A DNA stretch of 64,000 bases. It comes from Amyelois transitella. Lineage: Eukaryota > Arthropoda > Insecta > Lepidoptera > Pyralidae. Each line of letters begins with the position of its first letter. The stretch's first letter is position 1. The notes under the pieces are model-generated. The model saw only the letters and a list, made by a program, of their open reading frames with translations, searched no databases and had not been told where the DNA came from. The DNA is taken from NCBI RefSeq assembly GCF_032362555.1, contig NC_083515.1:2019001-2083000 (forward strand), given 5' to 3'. Of this stretch, positions 31,796 to 43,887 are shown one piece after another. A program made the translations under genes and the position numbers.

Positions 31796-33814
31796 AATTT
31801 GAATTACGAAATTGTTCACCTTTAATGATAGTGTAATTTATGTGAAAAAGTTTAGTTTAGACCGCTATTATTCATGAATCCATATTAAGTGATTTGAGTT
31901 TAATTATATAATAATTACATCACGCGCTTATATAAATTGATACGTCGTTATGAGTGATACTAGAATTTTAATTATTTTATGATCGAGTGTTCCGTTATCT
32001 TCACGATATTACGGTTGACAGGGTAAACTTATTTGATTATGGTCTCGTCTACGTCTGCGTCTGTGTCGATATCTGTCTCTATGGCATTGGCGATTTTTTC
32101 TCGACATTATCATTACAATCATGTTTTTTTTTGGTTTGGTAAAAGGCGGGTGTTCAAATTTAGATATAGTCGTCGGTTCAAGTTTTGGCCGTTTGTGTGT
32201 GATGTTTTTGTGTGATAATTATACCTAACTTCAACGAAATATAATTTTGAGACATTATTATAAACAAACACATACTGCATTAATGTTTTTTAAGCTGCAC
32301 AACCAACTGGACTGCCATTGTCTGCAGCCCAAATATCTGCGTCTCTGTTTATTTAAACATCTTGCAAGAGATGAAACGATACATCTGTATGGAGTTACAG
32401 GACCGAATTTACTAATTAAAATAATTCTAGTAAAAATTGTTTTGAAGTATACGATCATATTTGAATTTTTGAATGAAAACCCGGAAAGTTAGGTAGAGCC
32501 CACATCATTCCATTTCCAACTCTACATACTTCTTCATCCAAATTTGTCACTACTTACTTCAAGACGTCCGTTTGATCAAGTTGCGTTGTAAGTAAGTGTA
32601 TGGTTTTGAAGGGGAACGACCCTTTCAGATTTACCATACACTTACCTTATATTTTTGCTAAAACTTGATGTGGTTTTTGAGCCTTTAAAATTTTAAGATT
32701 CTATCGAAATATTAAAAAAAAAAACATTTAGGTAATTAATTAAGTTTTGTCGAAATTTACAAATTAGTTTTCTCAATTACGCTCTGTAGAACTTACAGAT
32801 TGTAGAGTACTAATTTGTTTATGTTATGTGTGACCCTTCACAGCGCTTGGGCAAACCAGAATTAGGTACTTCTAGATATTCCGTCTCTGATCGGGTGCAT
32901 TGATGAATCACGTTTAGTTCTGCATTTAGAATTTGACCTAAAAACAGGCCGTGTTGAGAAATGCTTGGTAATGTTAACAGTTCTTGATTGATGAGCGCTT
33001 TACTTACCACGTTGATTTCTTAGTGAATTTCGATGTGTTCGATTAAAATTCACTTTAATTGAAACCTGAATGACATCCAGAAGTTGTGCCATAATTTTTT
33101 TTTGTCTTCCTCATTACGAGAATACGTCTATTTGATATAGTGTTTACAAATGTTAGAATTTTTCATGTTGGTATGGTGACAAAAGAACAATATAGTCTGT
33201 GCAATTTGCTTCTCTTCCTATGCTGAAGACTTGACTCAATTTAGTTCATCTTTGTTTCTAAAGAAGTCAATGTTTTCATGATTGTTAGAACTGCTCTTAT
33301 CAAAGAGTTGCTTGTCGGTGTACTGTTTGTAGGTACTAAATTGCAAACATTGTCTTTGTAAATAATGAATGAGTAAAAACGGCAAAACAAATGCAATTTT
33401 TTAATTCCCGATTGTATCATTGTTGTATGTTCGTTCAGGTAATTAATTCGCATTAATTGGATCCTTTGGTCCAAACCGTTGCATTCTTTGTTTTGCGAGC
33501 ACAAAAACATGTTAATGTATAGGTATTTTTTTTTCTAAATCCGTTCTGAAATGAATTCGATACCCTATTATAATTCTTGTCATTCGAACGACACGTGACG
33601 TGAATCATTCCGTGTTATTTGTAACATTATTCAAACGAAACGGTGCGTAACAAAAGCACGACATCTGAACATTGGCATTGAGTTGTTGTCACAAGTTGTA
33701 TGTAAAGGTATTACCCATTTCATTGCATTTTTGATGCACTTTCAATTTATAACTTTCGATTACCATACGCCTCAACTATTATGACTTTTCGGGCGGCATA
33801 TATCTGATCATCTC
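31796..33814. other. presumed Samui intron, no gene seen
   Basis: Several short open frames on both strands, none with domain character; no repeat edges recognised. Confidence 0.4.
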
Positions 33815-34073
33815 ACATACATGCAAACGTATTATATTATCACGTCTATATTCTTTGCGGGATAGACAGAGCCAACAGTCTTGAAAAGACCGAAAGGCCA
33901 CGTTCAGCTGTATGGCTTTATAATGGAACTGAGATTCAAATAGTGACTGGTTGCTTGCGCATCGCCTACAAGATGAATTCCAAAATATTGGCTTATCCCT
34001 TAGTCGCTTTTTACGACATCCATGGGAAAGAAATGGAGTGGTCCTATTATTTAGTTCCGGGAACCATACGGCA
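33815..34073 (-). mobile_element. family A short retroposon
   Basis: Minus copy with degraded tail and a short gap before the head. Confidence 0.7.
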
Positions 34074-34494
34074 CTCACTCCTCCCATTAATAGAGAGAGA
34101 GGGGTATTATAAAACAACTTATCAACGCTCGTAAAAGACCGTGTTAGCGAACTGACATCATTGATTTTGCATAATTACCAAAAATAGTGAATTTTGGAGA
34201 TGTTAAAATTACATAAGTATGATCTTTTGTACATATTATATAATTTAGATATCTACATTGACAGACTGACCAAATAATCTTGGGTAGCAGTTTCGCTTAA
34301 CATAATGTGGAACTAGTCTTTAAGTCAATTAATCTCGTTGAAATGATGAGCCCGAGAACAACTAATTCAAGGTCAAGAACAGCTAATTCTCCGCGACAAA
34401 TCGATTTTACATGAATCGATAGTTCCAGACTCAAGGCTCGAGTTATCAAGAGAGTTCTCTTAACTCAACACATACACCAAAATCAATGCAATTT

Positions 34495-34645
34495 TGAATA
34501 GAATAGATTTATTTTCAAAATTGGATACAAGGTATCACTTATTGACGTCACAATACTTAAATCTAATTATAACTACTACCGCTTCCAAAGCGCATGTGTA
34601 GAAGAAGCGGCGGAACAAACTACACTATCAATTTAACTTTTGTCA
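34495..34645. mobile_element. LINE/SINE 3' UTR-like fragment
   Basis: GAATAGATTTATTTTCAAAA start, CGCTTCCAAAGCG and AGAAGAAGCGG blocks as at 31075-31200; a shorter relative is at 55965-56090. Confidence 0.5.
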
Positions 34646-34787
34646 ATTTACAAAGATGTATAATCTGAAATTGAAGCGTGCCCACACTGAGTTTTAGTAC
34701 TTATAAGTTATCAATCTAAAACGCGGAACGCGGGTCTAACCGCTCTTCAGCCGTAACGCAGTATAACGACTGACTTTGAATAGTTTT

Positions 34788-35049
34788 TGCCGTGTGGTTC
34801 CCGGCGCTTAGTAAAAAAATAATAGGACCACTCCATCTCGTTCCTATGGATGTCGTAAAAGGCGACTAAGGGATAGGCTTATAAACTTGGCATTCATCTT
34901 TTGGGCGATGTGCTAGCAACCTGTCACTACCTATTTGAATCTCAATTTTATTATTACTAAGCCAAACAGCTGAACGGTGCCTACTATGTTTTTAGGACTA
35001 TTGGCTCTGTTTACCCCGCAAGGGATATAGACGTGTTATATGTATGTAT
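34788..35049 (+). mobile_element. family A short retroposon
   Basis: Plus copy; head TGCCGTGTGGTTCCCGGC, tail ATATGTATGTATG. Confidence 0.75.
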
Positions 35050-35252
35050 GAAAAGTTTCTCGTTTTAAAACTGTTTAGATGCGGGCCCGCTGCGCGCCTC
35101 TCACCTGCATTTTGTATGCTTTCAGTTATTCTAAGTATGTTGGCTTTGAATTTAAGCTCATGTCATTAGCACTTATCTGCCATCCTTGAGCTTAGTTTTA
35201 GGACCATTACAGGTTGAGAACGGCAGTAATTGTATTAAATACACAACTTATA

Positions 35253-35513
35253 TATACATACATACATATGGTCACGTTTATATCCCTTACGGGGTAGACA
35301 GAGCCAACAGTCTTGAAAAGACTGAATGGCCACGTTCAGCTGTTTGGCTTAATGACAGAATTGAGATTTAAATAGTGACAGGTTGCTAGCCCATCGCCAA
35401 AAAAAGAATCCCGAGTTTTGTAAGCCTATCCCTTAGTCGCCTTTTACGACACCCATGGGAAAGAGATGGAGTGGTCCTATTCTTTTTTGTATTGGTGCCG
35501 GGAACCACACGGC
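35253..35513 (-). mobile_element. family A short retroposon with target duplication
   Basis: Complete minus copy flanked by ACAACTTATA (35243-35252 and 35514-35523). Confidence 0.8.
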
Positions 35514-35779
35514 ACAACTTATACTCGCTAGTCATCTTGTAAATGCGTTGTTGCTTTGATTGATTCAATGGTTTTTGTTCCTTCGTCTTGAGATGTTTTT
35601 GTTTGTCTTTTGTGACCGTGGGTTCAGTGATGTATTGAGGCTTCTTTATAATGGTAATCATTTTTTCTTGAATAAGTTACAATATAGTTCTTAACTATTG
35701 AGGCACAGTTTTTGTGAACACCCATTCCACCACTCAAGGCGTCGTAATTAAATAAATATAAAAATATACGGAACAAATT

Positions 35780-35995
35780 ACACTGATTGAGTTAGCCTCG
35801 AAGTAAGTTCGAAACTTGTGTTACGAGATACTAACTCAACGATACTATATTTTATAATAAATACTTATATAGATAAACATCCAAGACACAGGCCAATTAG
35901 AAAAAGTTCTTTTCTCATCATGCCCTGATCGGGATTCGAACCCGGGACCGCCGGTGTCACAGACAAGCGTACTACCGCTGCGCCACAGTCAGTTA
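35780..35995 (-). mobile_element. family C tRNA-derived SINE
   Basis: Read on minus: CTGTGGCGCAGCGGTAGTAC (A box), GGGTTCGAATCCC (B box), a linker containing GGCCTGTGTCTTGGATG, then ACTCAATCAGTGTAATTTGT. Same family as 53311 and 54566. Confidence 0.8.
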
Positions 35996-35999
35996 TAAA

Positions 36000-36147
36000 G
36001 TCTACTTTCTCTGTCTGTATGTATGCGCTAATCGTGGAAAGTTGTGATCGGATTTTGTTCTATTTGGAAATGTTGGAAAGAGTGTTTTCTGAGGTAGGTT
36101 TATTTATGTATAACTGCTACTTGTGCGAAGCTGGGACGGGTCGCTAG
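36000..36147 (+). mobile_element. Helitron 3' end
   Basis: GTGCGAAGCTGGGACGGGTC followed by GCTAG|T: hairpin and CTAG end as in other Helitron copies here. 5' part not found. A diverged relative is at 60915-61015. Confidence 0.5.
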
Positions 36148-36469
36148 TATTTAATATAACAGAAATGGCTCGAGTGTTTTGTCTTACCTTTTTGTAAATA
36201 TCAGCATGTTTGGAAATGGCTGCAGTATATAAAAAAAATATTTACCTTTTTGTAAATTTCTGTTATCAAGTTTATTTATTTTATTCACATTAACTCGTGT
36301 TATATTTTATGTTCGAAAGAAATTAGCCACTAAAGTCTGTAATAAAAGATTCTCTGACCATATTCTCGTATAAGGGTTCAAAAAAATTGTTTTTGATTTA
36401 AAAAAAAAAAGAAATTATTTTATACTTTATTTATCAAGATTTCAACCTATAACTGCCTCCGCAGCAAGG

Positions 36470-36585
36470 CACGCGCGACGCCGTCTTTATCGCGCGAAAA
36501 ACTATCGCCCTTTCGCTTTTTATTATGATGTTAAACGGGACAGCGATAGTTTTTCGCGCGATAAAACGGCGTCGCACGTGACACG
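36470..36585. mobile_element. GC-rich palindromic MITE
   Basis: Inverted arms GCGACGCCGTCTTTATCGCG and, at the other side, CGCGCGATAAAACGGCGTCG around a short AT centre. Also seen at 3040-3160 and in part at 25990. Confidence 0.7.
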
Positions 36586-38780
36586 CTACGGGGGCTGGCA
36601 ATCAATCTTTTGTCCAACCGCGCAAAATAAAGATTTCTGTGACCTTGAAACTTTAAAATCTTGACATACATTCTCGTTTGCTAATACATTTTAAATAACT
36701 ACCTACATGCTTGCAATCCCAATTTACATTCCCGAAAACAACCCAATTTCTCCCGACATTTGGATTTATTGGCACGTGTTAATAAAAATCAGGCCGCAGC
36801 AACGTGTTTATGTTTTCGTTGTTTAGTTTTAAATTGAAATATATGTAGCGGAGAGAAGAATTAGTTATGTAATAAAACTTTTCTATCATGAAATAAATTT
36901 AAATAAAACCATTTGTAAGGGTGATCTCTCCACTCATTTCGCATGTTAATTTCACGCAGTGCGCTTATAATTCGCGTGACTTCATCAGGACAGAGTGTAT
37001 CTTTGCAAATGTGATGCCGTGTCACGGTCCACTTGCCCCCCAGCAGGGCGGAACAGCTAATTCATGCATGATGACCACTCCTAGAATAGATATATACTAT
37101 GAATATAGCATTATTCTGTGACCTCCATATTCTATTTATACACCTGCGAATTGTCACTAGGTAGGTATATCCTGTTTTCTGTAATTAATCATTTGTTTTT
37201 CTTTTTAATAGATTTAACTAGTGATTTGGTGTTATAGTTGGTTGTAGATTTAAAGATATTTAGGCATTATTAGTGGATATTAATTAAGAATTGAATACAT
37301 TTGATTATCCTGAAATAAGACAAACCACATTAGATCTCTCCAATTCCTAATAAGTTTTTTTAATACAGTTTAAAAGTTTAAGTGAAATGTTTGTGAATAA
37401 TAATATCCAAGTTCAGTCAGGTTGATGGATTCCTAAAAATATTGGAAAATTGGTTGTTTCCTTCTAATATTATTCTTATTAAGGACACTTTTGATTAAAC
37501 ATCATTTGTTCTTATCAGATTACTGTACTGCGATATGTCATCCTATTTGTAGGGTTATGGCAAAACATGAGTACTGTGTGTGTATTGTGAAACTTGAATA
37601 TAAACAAAACATGAGTATGTTTAAGATGTACCCGTCGTTCAAATCTCCATTTTTCATAAATTTAATTACATTAGATTCAGTGATAGACAGAGTGTTGACA
37701 AAAACTTGAATTTTAGTCTTGATCTTGTGAACAGTATGAACTGTAAAAAGATGTTTTTGCAATGGACATAAAATATAAAGAAAATTTTATATGTAACACT
37801 GAATTTGATTGAGTTTGTGTGTAGTGAGATGGAATATGAGTATCTGAAAACCTATAAGACATTAAACCTAAACTAGTTTAATTCGTTCCAGTTGCATAGT
37901 TCCACTTGTCAACCCTAAAGATCTGATATGCAGCGGTGATCGTTCAATAAATAGGTTGCAAATTGCACTGACTCGTTGCCGCGTGGGTGATAATGAATCA
38001 ACACCAGTGGGCAGCTCAAGGACTTCCCTTTTACTGCAGTTGATGAAGAAATTAATGCTTAGTTCATCATTTGTCTTATTAGTCTACAATTTTTGCATGA
38101 TGCATGTGACATTATTCAGTTGTAAGCATTGGGAGTAGCATCAGTGTTCGTCTGAATCTTATTTCATTAGTATGTAATCTTGAAAAGAATTTTAGTAATA
38201 TATGTCATGTTTTAGACATTTTATTAGATTTGCTGTAACGTTGACTTCTATTTATGATCATCACCAATATGTAGGTGTGAATATTTTACGTTTTTGTTGT
38301 TTTTATGTTTAATGAACAGTAATATTATTTTCTATTCCTGTCTCAGTTCTACATTTCTTTTTTCTTGTCATATGGCATGTTCTAGCTCATGTCAGTGGAG
38401 TTAAGTGGATCGTCAGCCATTAATTTCTTTACATTTCTTTCACTACATCCCTTGGAACCATGTAATTGGTGCAAATTTAAAACAATAGTAGTGTGTAGGT
38501 TACGCTCATTTCAATGAATTAAGTAATTAATAGTGTTTCTTTCTTTTCAATATATTATTTCGATAAATTTTTCCAAATATAACTTTGGAACCTTAAAAAC
38601 TTCATGTTTTTATTTGTTAGGTTCCTTTCAGCCCGTAATATAGACCAGACGTCCACGTCCGCTCTTGATCTTCATCTCAAGAGTTCGCGTCGTGACGCAA
38701 GGAATATAATTCGTGTTGAGTTATTCCAAAAATATCTGTTTCGGCGTTCCATAGCCACCCACAACGCGCGCAAAACGCGC
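36586..38780. other. presumed Samui intron, no gene seen
   Basis: Mostly AT-rich; a GC-richer block with TTTCGCATG and CCCCCCAGCAGGGCGGAAC lies at 36930-37080 but has no coding character. Confidence 0.4.
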
Positions 38781-38783
38781 AGA

Positions 38784-38909
38784 TCAGTCACATCGAATGA
38801 GTGGTGTTGAAGTCGTACCGACGGATATTAAGTGATCAATTGTAGAGAAAATTATCAAATACATGCAATTAGTGTTCATTGGATATGAAAGTGTAAAATG
38901 AAGCGAAAT
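38784..38909 (+). other. Samui: candidate first exon 1b of Samui with upstream ORFs
   Basis: ATG AAG CGA AAT (38898-38909) followed by a GTGAGT donor, phase 0, matching the acceptor at 50010; the product would begin MKRN then [13 protein letters not shown]-rich patch (CACAACGCGCGCAAAACGCG) and an initiator-like TCAGTC near 38784 lie upstream. Three short upstream ORFs begin at ATGs before 38898, the first reading MSGVEVVPTDIK, so translation from this leader might be limited. Confidence 0.4.
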
Positions 38910-39594
38910 GTGAGTAGTTGTGAAGGTCTTTATATAATGTTATAGGTAATGGCGTTTGTTGGAAGCTCTGATGTCATGGTATTGCCAACAGGCGAAATGT
39001 TTTGTTTACATGCCATTTGCTTCCATTATCTTGATCCATTTAGATTTTTACACTTGTTTGAACGCGATTAAATTATCAAATGACTTTACGGTCAATTTGT
39101 ATATTTAAATTTATATTAAATTCCCAGTTTAGTCTTAACTTTTTAATTCAAACTACCTTTTGGATAACATTTCATATTAGTTAACGAGTCTTCACTAAAT
39201 TACTTGGTGCCCACATCACTACAATATTAAAATGTCATCCCCCGCGTCTGTCTCTTTTTAGTGTTCTTCTTTTAAACTAAGTCGAAGTTGTTTTTGCAGT
39301 TTTCTCAGTTCTTCATAGCATCATTTTTCAAAGGACCACTATGTGCAGCCGAGCCGCTAGTCAACACTGAACCAAAAGATCCAATTTATTAATATGATCT
39401 TTCACTTTATTGTCAGTTAGTATTTTCTATACTAAAAATGAATTCATCATTTCGATTTCTTAAATTTTGTTTTCATCTACGCCTCCAGCTTCGGCTTTCG
39501 TCTGGAGCATATAAATAGTTTGCTGATTAACCCTGAATTATTCTCATCACTTGTTTTCTTTTTCAACCATTTGTAATGTAATTTTATTTTATTA
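38910..39594. other. presumed Samui intron, nothing recognised
   Basis: AT-rich without exons or repeat edges that could be supported. Confidence 0.4.
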
Positions 39595-39857
39595 CTAGCT
39601 GTGCCCGCGACTTCGTCCGCGTGGAATAGTTATTTTGGGCATCATTGAAGCCCTCAAGGATAAATAATTTTCCCCGTTTTTTTTCACGTTCTCCATTATT
39701 TCTTCGCTCCTATATAGTTGCAGCGTGATGTTATATAGCCTAAAGCCTTCCTCGATAAATGGTCTAGCCAACACAATAAGAATTTTTCAATTCGAACCAG
39801 TACTTGACGCGTTCAAACAAACAAACAAACTCTTCAGCTTTATAATATTAGTATAGA
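39595..39857 (-). mobile_element. complete non-autonomous Helitron
   Basis: Read on minus: starts TCTATACTAATATTATAAAG at 39857 and ends ...GCGGGCACAGCTAG at 39595, with hairpin-capable CGCGGACGAAGTCGCGGGC just before the end. Inserted between A and T, as Helitrons do, without target duplication. 263 bases, no coding. Confidence 0.85.
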
Positions 39858-40113
39858 TTTTGCATTTACATGATTCTTCGTTTAATTTCGAATTAACATT
39901 ATTATTAAAGTTTATAGGGAGCTAGTTAGACATAGATTAGTAAATTCGTCTTGTCTTATTATGTAAAAAAAGAACAGAAACGTTTTAGCAACACGTGACT
40001 TGCCATACGATGACACATAAACAGCTAGCGAGGTGTTTGATTAGCACTTAGTACCAGTATATCCTAAACTTTGTACATAGTTGATATTTTGCATCTCTTG
40101 AGTTGTACTACTA

Positions 40114-40366
40114 GTCCAGTCAAAATAGACATGTCAGGTTGCAATAATTCGCATAGAGCTGAAAATTGGTACAAACCTCTAATATATGAATGCAAATAAT
40201 ATGTCAAAAGTCCCCGTCGATCCCATGTTGCTAAAAAAGTTATTCTATATTATAGGAATAAACTTTTGATATTATTTGTATTCATATTTAGAGGTTTATA
40301 CCAATTTTCAGCTCTATGCGAATTATTGCAAGGTTAGCCCTATTTTTTGGTCTATTTTGACTGGAC
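40114..40366. mobile_element. palindromic TA-flanked MITE (Tc1/mariner-like)
   Basis: Ends GTCCAGTCAAAATAGAC and GTCTATTTTGACTGGAC, flanked by TA on both sides. Nearly the whole element is a palindrome: GCATAGAGCTGAAAATTGG recurs inverted near 40305. No coding. Confidence 0.85.
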
Positions 40367-40449
40367 TATACGTCAACGTCAAATTCAATCAAAAGTTCGC
40401 CATTTAAAAGCCCATTTAAAATAACTTTCTGTGGTTGGTCTTAGATAAT

Positions 40450-40680
40450 GTTAGATCAATTTTCAAATCTTGAAGAGCGTCGGTGCGTGTAAAAATCACA
40501 GATTCAAATTCCACTTCGGTCATGTTTCAATTACTATTTTAGAAGTTATGTACATTAGTTTAAATACTAACCGATGATTTTAAGGGAAGGGCAAATATCG
40601 TGAAGAAATCTGCGTATTCAGCCATCTGGATGTGTAATGGCATTCCTCTGCAAAGGTTGCCACAGCTTTTTTATTAGTAT
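40450..40680 (+). mobile_element. family B SINE, partial
   Basis: Head remnant AGAGCGTCGGTGCGTG ... CAGATTCAAATTCCACTTC, then GTTTAAATACTAACCGATG and AAAGGTTGCC. Confidence 0.55.
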
Positions 40681-40689
40681 TATTATAAT

Positions 40690-41287
40690 CGACATGTGAA
40701 CCATAGGTCATTAGCCTTGCTGGCTTTTGGGACAGAACAGCTGATCTGTTTTGTTCATCATTACCATCACGTGTTAATTTTGATACATCCACATTCCATT
40801 ATATGAATTGTGAACAACTACATATCAATTGTTATTCAATTTTTTACCTTCCTGTTTGTATCTCAGCTGATACTATGCCAGTTTATTTCTCTATATGAAA
40901 ACTAATTAATTTTCCATCCTAGAACAAAAAAAGAAGTTATCCTTTCCTTACTGAAGGAGTATTGGACAAAAATACTTAAAAATGATACCAAGTGTATTAT
41001 AGCGTTTGTATGAATTCAATATTTTGGATAATTTTGGCCGACACCCTACAATTTTATTCTTTGTATGGATTTTTCATTAATCAAAAGTTTTATAAGGAGC
41101 GCCGAAGGAGACAGTTTTTAATAAACAAGCGTTGTGATTGCCATTGTCTTGTCATCATCCATATATCCATACATATAATAAAACTGTAACTGAATTTTGT
41201 CTGTACATTGAAGATATTTAAGAAAAAAAATTATAAGGGGTCTTTTTAGGGTCAATAGAAGCCAAAACAATTTTTTTTAGAATTTTT
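40690..41287. other. presumed Samui intron, nothing recognised
   Basis: No repeat edges or exons supported. Confidence 0.35.
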
Positions 41288-41321
<34 letters not shown>

Positions 41322-41329
41322 CTGTCTGT
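41288..41329. repeat. TCTG microsatellite
   Basis: About ten TCTG units with one TCCG variant; followed by ATCTACCGAACGGATCTGAA, typical of a dispersed element's body. Confidence 0.85.
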
Positions 41330-41524
41330 ATGTTTGTACGCGCATCACGCAAAATCTACCGAACGGATCTGAACGAAATTCGGCACAGATATAGTTAGTA
41401 AACTGGATTAGAATATAGGCTACTTTTTATCCTGAAATTCTATCCCATGGGGATGAAATAGGGGGTGCAAGTTTGTATGGAACTTCGTCATTTTTGAATC
41501 GATATAAAGAGCTATAAATAATTA

Positions 41525-41787
41525 TACATACATACATACATATGGTCACGTCTATATCCCTTGCGGGGTAGACAGAGCCAACAGTCTTGAAAAGACTGAA
41601 TGGCCACGTTCAGCTATTTGGCTTAATGATAGAATTGAGATTCAAATAGTGACAGGTTGCTAACCCAACGCCTAAAAAAGAATCCCAAGTTTGTAAGCCT
41701 ATCCCTTAGTCGCCTTTTACGACATCCATGGGAAAGAGATGAAGTGGTCCTATTCTTTTTTATGTTGGTGCCGGGAACCACACGGCA
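41525..41787 (-). mobile_element. family A short retroposon with 13-bp target duplication
   Basis: Complete minus copy bounded exactly by CTATAAATAATTA (41512-41524 and 41788-41800). Defines the element ends: TATG tail at left, TGCCGTGTGGTTCCCGGCAC at the 5' end. Confidence 0.9.
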
Positions 41788-41816
41788 CTATAAATAATTA
41801 ATCCTTATATTTATTA

Positions 41817-42080
41817 TACATACATACATACATATAATCACGTCTATATCCCTTGCGGGGTAGACAGAGCCAACAGTCCTGAGCGGACTGATAGGCCACG
41901 TTCAGCTATTTGGCTTTAAGATAGAATTGAGATTCGAATAGTGACAAGTTGCTAGCCTATCGCCTAAAAAAAGAATCTCAAGTTTGTAAGCCTATCCCTT
42001 AGTCGCCTTTTACGACATCCATGGGAAAGAGATGGAGTGGTCCTATTCTTTTTTGTATTGGTGCCGGGAACCACACGGCA
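41817..42080 (-). mobile_element. family A short retroposon, second neighbouring copy
   Basis: Only about 16 bases beyond the previous copy's target duplication, same strand, flanked by TATTTATTAT on both sides, so an independent insertion. Confidence 0.85.
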
Positions 42081-42158
42081 CTTTATTTATTATGATGATG
42101 ATGATTAAGAAAATAGCAATTTATTGATTTAATTCAAAATGCTTTGTTTATTGATTTA

Positions 42159-42600
42159 GTTCCCGTGGTTTAGATATTTATTTTTTGACCACCCGATACG
42201 AGATGGCGCCTCATGAGAATTTAAGAAATAACACGAATGTAGCCGCTGGCAAAATTTTTAATTAATTAATTAATTAAGTTTTAATTAAGTAATTTTAGTT
42301 TCGCCAGTACTTACCGTTTCACCACATCTTTAAGAAGATTTTTTTTTATGTATGAGAAGATTTTTTGTATGTAGGTAGTTTGACGAACCCCGCATCGGCG
42401 ACGGTTGCCATGTTCCTCAAGATTAGCAGGAATAACACACATGTAGTAACGCCAGTACTTACCGTTTCATTGATTTAGTTCCCGTGGTTTAGATATTTGA
42501 CCACCCGATACGAGATGGCGCCACATGAGAATTTAAGAAATAACACGAGGAGCCGCTGGCAAAATTTTTAATTAATTAATTAAAAATTATTTTTTCATTG
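42159..42600. repeat. imperfect direct repeats
   Basis: GTTCCCGTGGTTTAGATATT ... CACCCGATACGAGATGGCGC ... GCCGCTGGCAAAATTTTTAA occurs at 42159-42285 and again at 42478-42583; CGCCAGTACTTACCGTTTCA occurs at 42301 and 42450. A third partial start lies near 42600. Confidence 0.8.
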
Positions 42601-42639
42601 ATTTAGTTTCCATGGTTTAGACATTTACTTATTTGGAGA

Positions 42640-43580
42640 AAAATAACAGGGAATCGCATTATGGGGGGTACCACTGTATTATTTTGTGGTGATTTCCGCC
42701 AGACTACCCGTCATAAGCCGAGGTACTACAGCTGATGAAGTAAGCGCATGTCTCAAACGTTCCATACTCTGGCCTCAGTTTAAGAAATTAAGTCTAACAC
42801 GTAATATGAGACCTCAGTTGGGTGGTGATCCTCGAGCGCAAGAATTCTCAGATGTGTTATTAAAAATCGGTAATGGTACGTTGCCTGAATGGAACGGATT
42901 GGTGACTCTGCCTGAGAACCTCTGTCAAGTAGTTACTTCGGTGGACGAACTTATTCATTTCGTTTATGGAGACCTATCTCAAATAATTCATCACGAGGAT
43001 TCTTGGATATGCGAGCGAGCAATCCTAACACCCAAAAATGAGCAACCAGCTGATAATAATTTAAGTATTTTGGAAAAAAACATTATATACCAATCCATAA
43101 ATACAGTTTTAGATAGTACCGATGCTACAACTTATCCGGTAGAGTTCCTTAATTCACTTTCGGCATCTGGACTGCCCGCGCATATAATTGCACTAAAAGT
43201 AGGCATTCCAACTTAACGCCGCCGAAACGTTGTAATGGGACTCGCCTTAAAGTGGTGTCGCTTCATAACAATATTATAGAAGCTAAAATTCTTACTGGTT
43301 GTGCAGCTGTTGAAATTGTTTTTATACCGCGCATTCCCCTCATTCCCAACAACTTTCCATTTCAATTTAAGCGTGTACAGTTTCCAGTGGCTATATGTTT
43401 CACGATGACAATTAACAAATCGCAAGGTCAAACGCTTGGAGCAGCCGGAGTCGACCTCAGGACGAACTGCTTCTCACACAGCTCTACGTCGCTTGCTCGC
43501 GGGTCACCAGCTGTGACAGTTTATTTGTGATGTCTCCAATGGGCAAGACAGCAAATATTGTATACAAAGAGATACTTTAA
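42640..43580 (+). pseudogene. Helitron helicase remnant
   Basis: Reads GGTTVLFCGDFRQT, then after a frameshift PVISRGTTADEVSACLKRSI, LTRNMRPQLGGDPRAQEFSD, CERAILTPKNEQPAD and YPVEFLNSLSASGLPAHI; after another break CNGTRLKVVSLHNNIIEAK, FPVAICFTMTINKSQGQTLG; after a third, QLYVACSRVTSCDSLFVMSP. These are the C-terminal motifs of the PIF1-type helicase in Helitron Rep-Hel proteins. At least three frame breaks and a small deletion mean it is dead. Confidence 0.9.
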
Positions 43581-43847
43581 CTTTCCATTATTATAATTTC
43601 CTTTTAGAATTTGGTCGTTTTTTAACAGCTGCGCCCCCGGGACTTTGCTTTTGTAGGAAAAATAAACTATGTTCTATTCTAGGCATCATTCTTTCCGTGT
43701 ACGTAAGTTTCATCAAAATCCATCCAGTAGAATTTGCGTGATTGAATAGCATCCTCAAACACGCACTCACGTAGGTACATCTATTTTTTTTTCATAATAT
43801 TAGTTTATGTCAATGCAAGGCTCTTTATCTAAGCAATCTTTTTATGG

Positions 43848-43887
43848 AAGCGAAATTAACGCAGGCGAAGCCGCGGGCAAATGCTAG
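43848..43887 (+). mobile_element. Helitron 3' end of the helicase remnant
   Basis: GCAGGCGAAGCCGCGGGC hairpin followed by AAATGCTAG and T: the CTAG terminus downstream of the helicase, in the right orientation. Confidence 0.75.
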
